NCBI RefSeq assembly: GCF_900090295.1
Contig: NZ_LT607753.1
Coordinates: 3,596,001-3,660,000, forward strand
Origin: Micromonospora coxensis
GTDB lineage: Bacteria > Actinomycetota > Actinomycetes > Mycobacteriales > Micromonosporaceae
Length of the DNA: 64,000 nucleotides
Direction: 5' to 3'
The notes beneath the pieces were generated by a model. That model was given only the letters and a program-made list of their open reading frames with translations, was not told where the DNA came from and made no database searches. Made by a program: the position numbers and the translations under genes. The stretch's first letter is position 1, and each line of letters begins with the position of its first letter. Below, piece after piece: positions 52,193-60,244 of the stretch.

Positions 52193-52686
52193 CCGTCTCT
52201 CCCTGTCGTGTCTGCGTCGGCGCCGGGGGGTGACCCGTCCGCGCAAATCGTGCGCCGGCCCGGCCGGTGCCGGGCTGGTTCCTGGCGGCCGCGCCTAGCC
52301 CCGGTGAGGGTTGCCGCGCGGCGGTGAGCCGGATTCGGGGAGGAACCCGGTTCGGGAGCGCCGGCGCCGGGCCGCGCCTGCCGCGGGGTGCGCGGAGGTC
52401 GCGGCTGCGTTGCCGTCGTGCCTGAATGATTGCAGAGGAGGTGAGCGGGCCCACAGTACGGCCCTCCATACGGGCCCTGTTCCGTCCGCTTCGCGACGCA
52501 TAGACGCGTTTGTCGCTTGGAAGATTCACGCCGACGGACATTTTGTGTGTCGACACGCTGTGGTGCCTGGTGAACTGAGGGTCACTGGTCCAAGCTGACT
52601 GGTGCCGGATGGGCGATTAAAGCTCTTTGTCCGATTAGGGCTGGCTCTCCGGTGTTCCCTGCCCGTGGTCGACGAAGGAGTGCGTG
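52193..52686. other. Divergent regulatory region of bkdABC
   Basis: 494 nt without a convincing gene. It contains a GTGTCGACAC palindrome (52547-52556) and an AT-richer stretch around 52616-52640 near the rightward start. Reading frames here lack coding bias. It should hold the promoters of bkdABC and of the Pro-rich gene. Confidence 0.5.
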
Positions 52687-53685
52687 GTGTCCGACCCAGC
52701 CGACGGTCCCCCCGCACCCTCGCTCGGCCGTCACCGCGCCGACGGCGGTTACCGCCGGATGATCGGCGCCCACCGCGCCCCGGCCTCCACCCGCCCCGGC
52801 CGGGGCTACCTCTTCACGGTGGCCCTGCTCGCCGGCGCCGCGTCGATGCCGATCCTCGCCGCGCTCAGCGCCGGCTCCGCGACGGTGGGCAGCAGCGCGC
52901 TGCCCGACGGCAGCACCCCGTTCCTGCCCACCCCGTCCGACGGGCCGGTGGTCGTCCCGGTGCCCGCCACCGACCAGCCCGCGGCACCGCCCGCCGGGCC
53001 GGACACCCTCCCGGTCGCCACGACCGCACCCGGTCCCGACCTGGCCGGCCTGATCCCGCTCGGCCCGCCGATGCCCCGGCTGCCCGTCACCCCCGGCACG
53101 GGCTCCTCCGGTCGCGCCCGCGCGCCCCTGCCCGGCAGCAGCAGCACCGCGTCGCCGCTGCCGCACCGGACGGCCGACCCGACGACCGGGCCGGGCCCGG
53201 CGCCGACCGGTTCACCCACTGCCGAGCCGACCGACTCCCCGACGGCCGACCCGGCGACCACCCTCATCCCGTTGCCCACCCTCATCCCGTTGCCCACGAT
53301 CCTGCCGCTGCCCACGGCCATCCCGCTGCCCACCGTCATCCCGCTGCCGACGCTCGTCCCGCTGCCCACGGCCACCGTCGATCCGACCTCGGCCCCCACG
53401 GAGACCGTGACGGCCACACCGACCGCGCCGCCCACCCGGGCCCACCGGCCGGGGCCCGTTCCCGAGGCCCGGCCCCGCGCCACGCCCCGGCCCGCCCCGG
53501 CCGCCGACCGGCCCCGGCAGCGGGTCGCCGCCGACCGGCCGACCCGGGTGCCGTCGCCCGCGTCCCGGCCGCCGGCCGCCCCGGCGACCATCCCCGGCCC
53601 CGCCCCCCGGCACCCGGCCGAACCCGCGCGGACCAGCCACGACACCCCGGCCCCGGACGGTACGGTGACGGGCGACGCGAGCTGA
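52687..53685 (+). CDS. Proline/threonine-rich single-pass surface protein
   Basis: A 332-aa protein with a basic N-terminus, one membrane helix (about 37-60) and a long Pro/Thr/Ser/Ala-rich extracytoplasmic part. Six tandem hexapeptide repeats of I/L-P-L-P-T type lie at bases 53263-53370. No enzyme motif was seen. The GTG at 52687 is chosen for its 6-nt spacing from AAGGAG; GTG 52684 is only 3 nt away. Likely a wall-spanning stalk protein (inference). It is the first gene rightward of the bkd promoter region. Confidence 0.72.
   Translation: MSDPADGPPAPSLGRHRADGGYRRMIGAHRAPASTRPGRGYLFTVALLAGAASMPILAALSAGSATVGSSALPDGSTPFLPTPSDGPVVVPVPATDQPAAPPAGPDTLPVATTAPGPDLAGLIPLGPPMPRLPVTPGTGSSGRARAPLPGSSSTASPLPHRTADPTTGPGPAPTGSPTAEPTDSPTADPATTLIPLPTLIPLPTILPLPTAIPLPTVIPLPTLVPLPTATVDPTSAPTETVTATPTAPPTRAHRPGPVPEARPRATPRPAPAADRPRQRVAADRPTRVPSPASRPPAAPATIPGPAPRHPAEPARTSHDTPAPDGTVTGDAS
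53263..53370. repeat. Six tandem 18-bp coding repeats
   Basis: Six in-frame 18-nt units encode LIPLPT, LIPLPT, ILPLPT, AIPLPT, VIPLPT and LVPLPT inside the Pro-rich surface protein. Confidence 0.9.
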
Positions 53686-53784
53686 CCGGCGCGTACGCCC
53701 GGAAGGCGGGCCGATCGGTCGGGACGGATCGGGGACGGGGCGCTGAGCGGGGTCGACGGGAGCGGTGACGGCGGCGGGCCGCCC

Positions 53785-54381
53785 GTGGTCGTCGTACCGC
53801 CCGGACCGGCGACCCGGCTGGCCCGGCTGGTCACCGAGCTGACCGCCCCGGCCGTGCTGGTGAGCGTGCTGACCCTGGTGGTCGGCTGGCAGGCCGCCAG
53901 CGGGGCGCACGGGCTGGCCTGGGGGCTGCTCGCCACCCTCTTCGCCAGCGGCATCCCGTTCGCGTACATCCTCGGCGGGGTGCGGCGCGGGCGGCTCACC
54001 GACCACCACGTGGGGGTACGCGAGCAGCGCCGGGTACCCCTGCTCTTCGGTCTGGCCTCGGCGGCGGCCGGCCTGGCGCTGCTCGCGGCGCTCGGCGCGC
54101 CGCGTCCGGTCCTGGCCCTGGTCGCGGCCGGGGTGGTCGGCCTGGTGGTGGCGGTGGCCGTCAGTCACTGGTGGAAGATGTCGATCCACACGGCGGTGGC
54201 CGCCGGCGCGGTGGTGGTGCTGGCGCTCACCTTCGGTCCCCGGCTGCTGGCCGTCGCGCCGCTGCCCGTCCTGGCCGGCTGGTCCCGGGTACGGCTGCGC
54301 GCCCACACGGTGCCGCAGGTGGTGGTGGGTGGGGTGGTCGGCGCGGCCGTGGCCGGTCTGGTCTTCGCCGCCCTGCGCTGA
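53785..54381 (+). CDS. PAP2-family membrane phosphatase
   Basis: A 198-aa protein with about six membrane helices. Reduced phosphatidic-acid-phosphatase type 2 motifs are visible: KMSIHTAVAAG (SxH) and GWSRVRLRAHTVPQVVVG (SRxxxxxH). The first KxxxxxxRP motif is not clear, so activity on a lipid phosphate is plausible but not proven. The GTG at 53785 is the first usable start; no strong SD is seen. Convergent with the NrtR-like gene. Confidence 0.78.
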   Translation: MVVVPPGPATRLARLVTELTAPAVLVSVLTLVVGWQAASGAHGLAWGLLATLFASGIPFAYILGGVRRGRLTDHHVGVREQRRVPLLFGLASAAAGLALLAALGAPRPVLALVAAGVVGLVVAVAVSHWWKMSIHTAVAAGAVVVLALTFGPRLLAVAPLPVLAGWSRVRLRAHTVPQVVVGGVVGAAVAGLVFAALR

Positions 54382-54432
54382 CGGGGTCGTGGCGTAGGCG
54401 GCCCCGCGCTGGTCGATCCGCCGGGGACCGGG

Positions 54433-55119
54433 TCAGCGGTCGGGGCGGAGCATCGGGGGATGCAGGAGGGTGGCGGGGCCGCGGCGGAAGAGCTGGGCCG
54501 GCCGGCCCCGCTCGCCCTCGGTGGAGCGGCCGACCGGTTCGACGAAGCCGGGGGTGCCGGTGACCTTGCGGTGGAAGTTGCGGGGGTCGAGGCGGGTGTC
54601 CCAGACCGTCTCGTAGACCGCGCGCAGCTGCGCGACGGTGAACTCGGCCGGGCAGAACGCGGTGGCCAGCGGGGTGTACTCCAGCTTCGCCCGGGCCCGT
54701 TCGAGGCCGTCGGCGACGATCCGGTCGTGGTCGAAGGCGAGCCGGCCGGCGGCGAGCCGGGAGACCGGCACCCAGTCGGCCGAGGCGGCGTCGGAGCCGG
54801 CCACCGGGGTGGGCAGGTCGGGCAGCAGGGCCAGCCAGGCCACGGTCACCACCCGGCCGCGCGGGTCCCGGTCCGGCCGGCCGTACGTGCCGAGCTGCTC
54901 CAGGTGCCCGGCCGGCTCGGGTAGCCCGGTCTCCTCGGCCAACTCGCGTACGGCGGCGTCGGGCAGGTCCTCGTCGATGCCGACGAAGCCACCGGGCAGC
55001 GCCCAGCACCCCTCGTACGGCGGCACGCCCCGGCGGACGAGCAGCAGGTGCAGCGCGTCGGCCCGGACGGTCAGCACCACCAGGTCGACGGTCACGGCGA
55101 AGGGCGGGTAGTCGGCCAC
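54433..55119 (-). CDS. NrtR-like NUDIX / winged-helix regulator
   Basis: A 228-aa protein with an N-terminal NUDIX domain (about 8-140) and a C-terminal winged helix (about 145-228: YTPLATAFCPAEFTVAQLRAVYETVWDTRLDPRNFHRKVTGTPGFVEPVG). This fusion defines NrtR, a regulator of NAD metabolism that senses ADP-ribose derivatives. The Nudix box (GFVGIDE then x7 then RELAEETGL) is intact, unlike many NrtR proteins, so it may also be a hydrolase. It diverges from SPFH and NAD-kinase-like genes across a palindrome-rich promoter, which supports a local regulator. Confidence 0.87.
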   Translation of the reverse strand: MADYPPFAVTVDLVVLTVRADALHLLLVRRGVPPYEGCWALPGGFVGIDEDLPDAAVRELAEETGLPEPAGHLEQLGTYGRPDRDPRGRVVTVAWLALLPDLPTPVAGSDAASADWVPVSRLAAGRLAFDHDRIVADGLERARAKLEYTPLATAFCPAEFTVAQLRAVYETVWDTRLDPRNFHRKVTGTPGFVEPVGRSTEGERGRPAQLFRRGPATLLHPPMLRPDR

Positions 55120-55134
55120 GTCTTTATCACCACC

Positions 55135-55172
55135 TTGACGATAACCTAGCAGAGTGTTTATCGTCTAGACGA
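55135..55172 (+). promoter_or_regulatory. SPFH promoter embedded in palindromes (likely NrtR-type operator)
   Basis: TTGACG (55135-55140) and TTATCG (55158-55163) with a 17-nt spacer form a promoter. The same bases lie in GACGATAA (55137-55144) and its complement TTATCGTC (55158-55165), and a perfect 12-bp palindrome TCGTCTAGACGA (55161-55172) covers the -10 to start area. A bound repressor would block RNA polymerase. The regulator identity (the adjacent NrtR) is inference. Confidence 0.7.
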
Positions 55173-55194
55173 CGAAAAACAGGGGAGGAACACC

Positions 55195-56304
55195 ATGGCC
55201 GACGTGACGAAGCGACTCTTCCTGCGCCACCTGCGCGGCACCCCGACCACCTGGGTGCGGCTGACGGTGGGCGGCCGGGTCCGCCGGGAGGGCGTCGGGC
55301 TCTCCTTCTGGTACCGCCCGCTGCACGCCGTCCTCAGCGAGGTGCCGGTCGACGACCGGGAGCTGCCGCTGCTGTTCCACGCCCGCACCGGCGACTTCGC
55401 CGACATCACCGTCCAGGCCACCGTCACGTACCGGGTGGCCGATCCGGCGCTGGCCGCCGGCCGGCTCGACTTCTCCGTCGACCCGCGCACCGGGCGGGCC
55501 CGGTCCCGCCCCCTCGACCAGGTCGCCACGCTCCTCGCCGAACTGGCCCAGCAGCCCGCCCTCGACCTGCTCGCCCGGGTACCGCTGGCCGAGGCGCTGA
55601 CCACCATCGCGCCGGTCCGCGAGGCGGTCTCCGCCGCGCTGCGCGACGAACCCCGCCTCGCCGACGTCGGGGTGGCCGTGGTCAGCGCCCGGGTGGTGGC
55701 CGTCCGCCCCGAGCCCGAGCTGGAACGGGCGCTCCAGACGCCCACCCGGGAGGCGGTGCAGGTGCAGGCCGACCGGGCCACCTACGCCCGGCGTGCCCAG
55801 GCGGTCGAGCAGGAGCGCTCCATCGCCGAGAACGAACTCCAGAACAAGATCGAGCTGGCCCGCCGCGAGCAGCAGCTCGTCGAGCAGCACGGCGCGAACA
55901 CCCGCCGCCGGGCCGAGCTGGACGCCGCCGCCGAACTGGCCACCGCGCACGGCAAGGCCGAACGCGAGAAGGTCGCCGACGCGGCCGCCGCCGAGCGGGC
56001 CCGGGTCCTGGCCACCGCCGAGGCCGAGAAGGAGCGCCTGCTCGCCGCCGGCGCCGCCGACAAGGAGCGGGCGCTGGCCGCCGCCAAGGCCGACACCGTA
56101 CGGGCCGTCGGCGCCGCCGAGGCCGAGGCGGAGGCGGCGAAGCTGGCCGCGTACGCCGCACTGCCACCGGAGGTGCTGCGCGCGCTGACCGTCCGGGAGC
56201 TGGCCGGCCGGCTCCCGCAGATCGGGCAGCTCACGGTGACCCCCGACATGCTCTCCGACCTGCTCGGCCGGCTCACCGGCCCGGCCCCGGCGGCCGACCG
56301 GTGA
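55195..56304 (+). CDS. SPFH/Band 7 domain protein
   Basis: A 369-aa SPFH (flotillin-like) protein. The SPFH domain occupies about residues 1-190 without an N-terminal membrane helix, followed by a long Ala/Glu/Arg-rich coiled coil (about 190-345) and a short end (LAGRLPQIGQLTVTPDMLSDLLGRL). Such proteins form membrane rings or scaffolds. The ATG has GGGGAGG at about 6-nt spacing. Its stop overlaps the next gene by 4 nt, so both come from the NrtR-side promoter. Confidence 0.87.
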   Translation: MADVTKRLFLRHLRGTPTTWVRLTVGGRVRREGVGLSFWYRPLHAVLSEVPVDDRELPLLFHARTGDFADITVQATVTYRVADPALAAGRLDFSVDPRTGRARSRPLDQVATLLAELAQQPALDLLARVPLAEALTTIAPVREAVSAALRDEPRLADVGVAVVSARVVAVRPEPELERALQTPTREAVQVQADRATYARRAQAVEQERSIAENELQNKIELARREQQLVEQHGANTRRRAELDAAAELATAHGKAEREKVADAAAAERARVLATAEAEKERLLAAGAADKERALAAAKADTVRAVGAAEAEAEAAKLAAYAALPPEVLRALTVRELAGRLPQIGQLTVTPDMLSDLLGRLTGPAPAADR

Positions 56305-57212
56305 GCGCGACGCTGACCCCCCGGGTCGTCGTGGTGCGCCGCCGCAGCGAGCTGGAGGAACTCCTGGCGCTGCACGGCACCCGGGCCGCCGCCGAGTGGT
56401 ACCTGCGCGAGCGGGGCCGGGACCTCGCCGAGGTGGTCGACCGGCACGAGGCGCTCCAGGCGGCGCTGACCACGGTGGCCGCCGCCGTCCCGGCCGACTG
56501 GCGGCGAGGCGCGGTGGACCGGGACGACCTGCCCCGCTTCCTCTTCGGCCCGGAGGACGTCGTGGTCACCGTCGGGCCCGACGGGCTGGTCGCCAACGTG
56601 GCGAAGTACCTCGCCGGCCAGCCGGTGATCGGCGTCGACCCGGAGCCCGGCCGCAACGCGGGCGTCCTGGTCCGGTGCGCCGCCGCCCAGGTCGCGGCCC
56701 TGCTCCCGGCGGTCGCCGCCGGGGCGGCGCCGGTCCGGCGGCGGTGCATGGTCCGCGCCGCGCTCGACGACGGGCAGGAACTGGTCGGCCTCAACGAGGT
56801 GTACGTCGGGCACACCTCGCACCAGTCCGCCCGCTACCTGATCACGGTCGGCGAGGGCGGGCGGGCCCGGCGGGAACGGCACTCCTCCTCCGGGGTGGTG
56901 GTGGGCAGCGGTACGGGGGCGACCGGCTGGTGCGCGTCGATCGCGCGCGACCGTCCGGGTGCGCCGCGCCCACCCGCCCCGGAGGAGGCGGCGCTGTGCT
57001 GGTTCGTCCGCGAGGCGTGGCCCTCCCCGGTCACCGGTGTCGAGCTGGTCTCCGGCCGACTCGACGGCGCGGACCGGCTGGAGCTGACCGCCGAGTCCGA
57101 CGGCCTGGTGGTCTTCGCCGACGGACTGGAGACCGACCGGCTCGCCCTGCGCTGGGGGCAACGGGTGCACGTCGGGGTCGCCCCGGGCCGGCTCACCCTG
57201 GTCGAGCCGTGA
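56301..57212 (+). CDS. NAD-kinase-like protein with altered GGDG motif
   Basis: A 303-aa protein related to NAD/diacylglycerol-type kinases by layout: DLPRFLFGPEDVVVTVGPDGLVANVAKYLAGQPVIGVDPEPGRNAGVLV, LVGLNEVYVGHTSHQSARYLI and SSGVVVGSGTGATGW. The GGDG nucleotide motif reads GPDG, so ATP binding may differ. The NE motif is present. Canonical NAD kinase makes NADP from NAD; here the activity is uncertain. It is co-transcribed with SPFH (4-nt overlap) and sits opposite NrtR, so an NAD-related role fits the context. Confidence 0.75.
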   Translation: MSATLTPRVVVVRRRSELEELLALHGTRAAAEWYLRERGRDLAEVVDRHEALQAALTTVAAAVPADWRRGAVDRDDLPRFLFGPEDVVVTVGPDGLVANVAKYLAGQPVIGVDPEPGRNAGVLVRCAAAQVAALLPAVAAGAAPVRRRCMVRAALDDGQELVGLNEVYVGHTSHQSARYLITVGEGGRARRERHSSSGVVVGSGTGATGWCASIARDRPGAPRPPAPEEAALCWFVREAWPSPVTGVELVSGRLDGADRLELTAESDGLVVFADGLETDRLALRWGQRVHVGVAPGRLTLVEP

Positions 57213-57227
57213 CACCCATCGGCCCCG

Positions 57228-57245
57228 GCCCGGGCTGACCCGGGC
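57228..57245. terminator. Short convergent terminator
   Basis: GCCCGGG-CTGA-CCCGGGC (57228-57245) is a 7-bp stem between convergent genes. Confidence 0.45.
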
Positions 57246-57269
57246 ACGGGACGGCCAACGGGTCGGCGG

Positions 57270-58496
57270 TCAGGGGGTGTCGTCGGTCAGGTGCTGGCGG
57301 TTGGCCTGGAACCAGGCGTCCAGCGCGGCCGGGTCGTCCGGGTCGACGCCGTCGGCCATCAACTGGGCCACGGCGGCCGTGGCGGGGCTGCGCCGCTCAC
57401 CCGTCGAGTAGAGCCGGGCGAACTCCGGCACCAGCTCCTCGATCGCCTCGTCGGTCCGGGTCGCCGCCGCCTCCGGCAGCCCCCGCCGCCGGGCCGCGTA
57501 CGCCGCCCAGGCCCGCAGCACCCGGGGCAGCATCGCCGCGTCGTCCATGTCCAGCACGGCCCGCCGGTGCACCCAGTCCAGCAGGAACAGGCCGGCCACG
57601 GCCGGGCTCCAGCGCAGCGCGTCGGCGTCCGGGAAGCTCGCCGCGTGGTCGAAGAGCAGGCCCAGGCAGAAGTGCAGCGAGGCCAGCTCGGCGTCGCCGT
57701 CCAGCGCGTCCAGCCCGAACCGGGCCGCCTCCGGGGCGGCCAGGAAGGCCCGGACCAGCGCGGTGCGCTCGTCACCGCTGAGCGGCTCGGCACCCCAGCC
57801 GGCGGAGTCGGCGGACGGGCCGGGCAGCAGCGCCAGCCGCGCCCCGACCAGCGCCCGGTCGGTGGCGAGGGAGCCATCGGCGGGCAGTTCCCCGAGGTCG
57901 TCGGTGACGGCCAGGTGGCGGCGCACCTCGCCGTGCATCCGGGCCGGGTCCTCCTCGCGGAACCAGGTCAGGTCGTCGCCGGCGCACATCTGCCGGACCT
58001 GGTCGAGGATCCGCTCGGCGGGGCCGCCGACGAAGACGTCCTTGGTGATGCCGATGTTGTGGTCGACCAGCGCCACCAGCGCGTGCTCGGGGCCGCCGGA
58101 CTCGTCGTCGTAGGCGAAGGTGGCCAGGTAGGAGGTCTGGTCGCCGTACACGTCGCCGTACGACCAGGTGCCGGTGAGGTGGACCCGGCCGAGCTGGCCG
58201 GACCAGGCCGGGGCGCGGGTGCCGGGGCGTACCTTCGCGGCGCCCTCGGCGTCCGGCACGAGCGTGGCGAAGACCGAGCGGATGGTGGCCGCGGCGGCCG
58301 TGCGGCGGCGGGAGGTGGCGGTCAGGAAGCCGGCGACGAACTCGCGGACGGCGTTCTCCCGGTCCGTCTCGGCGATCGCGTAGACGCTGCCCAGCAGGGC
58401 GGTGCCGAGCATCTCGGCGTCGAGCGCGCAGTCGAGCCGGGTCACGTCCCGGGCGGCGTGCAGCACCGCGTCGTAGGGGGTCTGTGGCGTGGCCAT
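57270..58496 (-). CDS. Conserved-looking hypothetical protein
   Basis: A 408-aa protein I do not recognise. It is mostly helical by composition, acidic, without signal peptide or membrane helix. Notable stretches are HALVALVDHNIGITKDVFVGG and AGLFLLDWVHRRAVLDMDDAAMLPRVLRAWAAYAARRRG. The ATG at 58496 has TAGGGT ending 6 nt upstream and no SD. It lies between the NAD-kinase-like gene and the dynamin-like pair on the same strand as the latter. Confidence 0.75.
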   Translation of the reverse strand: MATPQTPYDAVLHAARDVTRLDCALDAEMLGTALLGSVYAIAETDRENAVREFVAGFLTATSRRRTAAAATIRSVFATLVPDAEGAAKVRPGTRAPAWSGQLGRVHLTGTWSYGDVYGDQTSYLATFAYDDESGGPEHALVALVDHNIGITKDVFVGGPAERILDQVRQMCAGDDLTWFREEDPARMHGEVRRHLAVTDDLGELPADGSLATDRALVGARLALLPGPSADSAGWGAEPLSGDERTALVRAFLAAPEAARFGLDALDGDAELASLHFCLGLLFDHAASFPDADALRWSPAVAGLFLLDWVHRRAVLDMDDAAMLPRVLRAWAAYAARRRGLPEAAATRTDEAIEELVPEFARLYSTGERRSPATAAVAQLMADGVDPDDPAALDAWFQANRQHLTDDTP

Positions 58497-58502
58497 GCAC
58501 CG

Positions 58503-58508
58503 ACCCTA
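58503..58508 (-). promoter_or_regulatory. -10 element of leaderless hypothetical gene
   Basis: On the reverse strand TAGGGT ends 6 nt before the ATG at 58496, with no SD. Confidence 0.5.
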
Positions 58509-58515
58509 CGCCGAG

Positions 58516-58563
58516 TGGGCCGCACCGACCTCCGGCGTCTGGGCCGCACCGACCTCCGGCGTC
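58516..58563. repeat. Two tandem 24-bp repeats
   Basis: Identical 24-bp units (58516-58539 and 58540-58563) lie between the two reverse-strand genes; the second ends inside the stop codon of the GTPase gene. Confidence 0.85.
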
Positions 58564-60244
58564 ACCGGCCGGCGTCGCGCAAGGCCGTCCGGGCCTGCCC
58601 GTACCGGTCCAGGACGGCCCGGACCGGGGTGACGACGTACTCCGCGCCGACCGCGGCCACCGCGCCGGTCAGCCGCTTTTCGGCCCGCTGCCGGGCCCGG
58701 CGGGACGCCCAGCGGACCACCGGACGGGTCGCCGCGGCGACCAGCAGGCCGGCGAGCAGGCCGCCGAGGAGCAGCAGCGTCGGCAGCGGCACCTCGCCCA
58801 CCATCGGGTTGTCGAGGTCGGGCAGCCCGAGCGCGCGCAGCGCGTAGCCGAGCACCAGCCAGCCGAGCCCGGCCACCGCCGCGAGCGTGACCAGCCACTG
58901 GAGGCCGCCGACGAGGCGCCACCACACCGGCCGGCGGTCCATGCCGAGATCGGTGCCGGCCACCGCGCGGTCCAACGCGTCCGGCAGGTCGCCGAGGCGG
59001 GACCGGGCGGCCGTGGTGACCGCCTCCGGCCAGGGGGCGGGGAGGCCCTCGCCGCTGCGGTCGGCGACCTGCCGGATCGCCAGCCCGAGGGCGGACCGTT
59101 GGGCGGCCGTCGGGTCGGGCACCGAGGTCGCCGCGACCAGGCTCTCCTCCTGCTGGTCGGCGTCCGCCGCCGGGCCGGGCAGGTGCAGCCGGCGCAACGG
59201 GTCCGGACGCAGCTTCCGCCAGCCGCGCACCAGCGGCCAGCCGGTCGCCCCGCCGGCCCGGTGCCGGTACGCCCCCTCGACCGCCTCGGCCACCGCCGGC
59301 ACGCCGGCCGCGCCGGCCAGCGCCCGGTCCAGCGAGCGGACCGTCGCCTCGTCCGGCGCGTCCTTCGGCACCTCGGCGGTGACCAGCTCACTCAGGCTGT
59401 CGACGACGGTGTCGACGTCGCCGGAGAGCCGGCGCAGGGCGGCCTGGCGTTCGGCGACCGTGCCCTCCAGCGCCTGCCGCAGCCCGACGATGCCGGCCGG
59501 GTCCACCGCGTACGTCGCCAGCAGCGGCACGCCGTCCAGCCCGTCGGCGTCGAGCAGCCGGCGCAGGTCGTCGAGGACCCGGGGCAGCTCGTTGGCGGGG
59601 AGCCGGTCGGCCTGGTTGAGCACGACCAGGGTGACGTCCTTGTGCCGATGGAACTCGCGCAGGTAGCTGGTGTGGATCACGCGGTCGGCGTACTTCTGCG
59701 GGTCGACCACCCAGACCACCAGGTCGACCAGGCCGAGCAGCCGGTCCACCTCCAGCCGGTGGGACCGCTGCACCGAGTCGAAGTCGGGCAGGTCGAGCAG
59801 GACCAGCCCGTGCAGGGTGGACTCGTCGTCGCCGTCCAGCGCGCTCTCCCGGACGAACCGGTGCCGGGGCAGCACGCCGACCCAGTCGAGCAGCCGGTTC
59901 GCGCCGTCCAGTGGCCCCCAGACGCAGGCGTGCGCCACGCCGGTGGTGGGCCGGCGCACGCCCACCGGGGAGAGGTCCAGCCGGGCCAGCGCGTTGAACA
60001 GGCTGGACTTGCCGCTGCCGGTGGCGCCGGCGAGCGCCACCACGGTGTGGTCCCGGGACAACGACAGCCGGGTGCCGGCCCGTTCCACCAGGGTGTGCGC
60101 GCCGACCAGCCGGGAGTCGGGGACCTGCCCGTCCACCGCGTCGAGGAACCGGCGTACCGCGTCGAGGCGGGCGACCAGGGTGTCGGCGTCCACCCGTTGA
60201 TCGCCCCGGAACGCCTCGCGCATCCGGCCGACGATGCCGGTCAC
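58562..60244 (-). CDS. Dynamin-like/YfjP-type GTPase, second of a pair
   Basis: A 560-aa GTPase with P-loop GATGSGKS (K79), a G3-like DLPDFDS and a G4-like NQAD, and two hydrophobic helices near residues 445-500. It follows the related protein at 60241 with a 4-nt GTGA overlap, so the two are likely partners in one complex, as in bacterial dynamin-like pairs that act in membrane remodelling. The function here is not established. A GTG at 60244 is the start. Confidence 0.85.
   Translation of the reverse strand: MTGIVGRMREAFRGDQRVDADTLVARLDAVRRFLDAVDGQVPDSRLVGAHTLVERAGTRLSLSRDHTVVALAGATGSGKSSLFNALARLDLSPVGVRRPTTGVAHACVWGPLDGANRLLDWVGVLPRHRFVRESALDGDDESTLHGLVLLDLPDFDSVQRSHRLEVDRLLGLVDLVVWVVDPQKYADRVIHTSYLREFHRHKDVTLVVLNQADRLPANELPRVLDDLRRLLDADGLDGVPLLATYAVDPAGIVGLRQALEGTVAERQAALRRLSGDVDTVVDSLSELVTAEVPKDAPDEATVRSLDRALAGAAGVPAVAEAVEGAYRHRAGGATGWPLVRGWRKLRPDPLRRLHLPGPAADADQQEESLVAATSVPDPTAAQRSALGLAIRQVADRSGEGLPAPWPEAVTTAARSRLGDLPDALDRAVAGTDLGMDRRPVWWRLVGGLQWLVTLAAVAGLGWLVLGYALRALGLPDLDNPMVGEVPLPTLLLLGGLLAGLLVAAATRPVVRWASRRARQRAEKRLTGAVAAVGAEYVVTPVRAVLDRYGQARTALRDAGR

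Noticed and set aside
52311..52598. 95-aa frame in the bkd divergent region
   Set aside because: No SD, atypical composition and no domain; likely noise in a promoter region.
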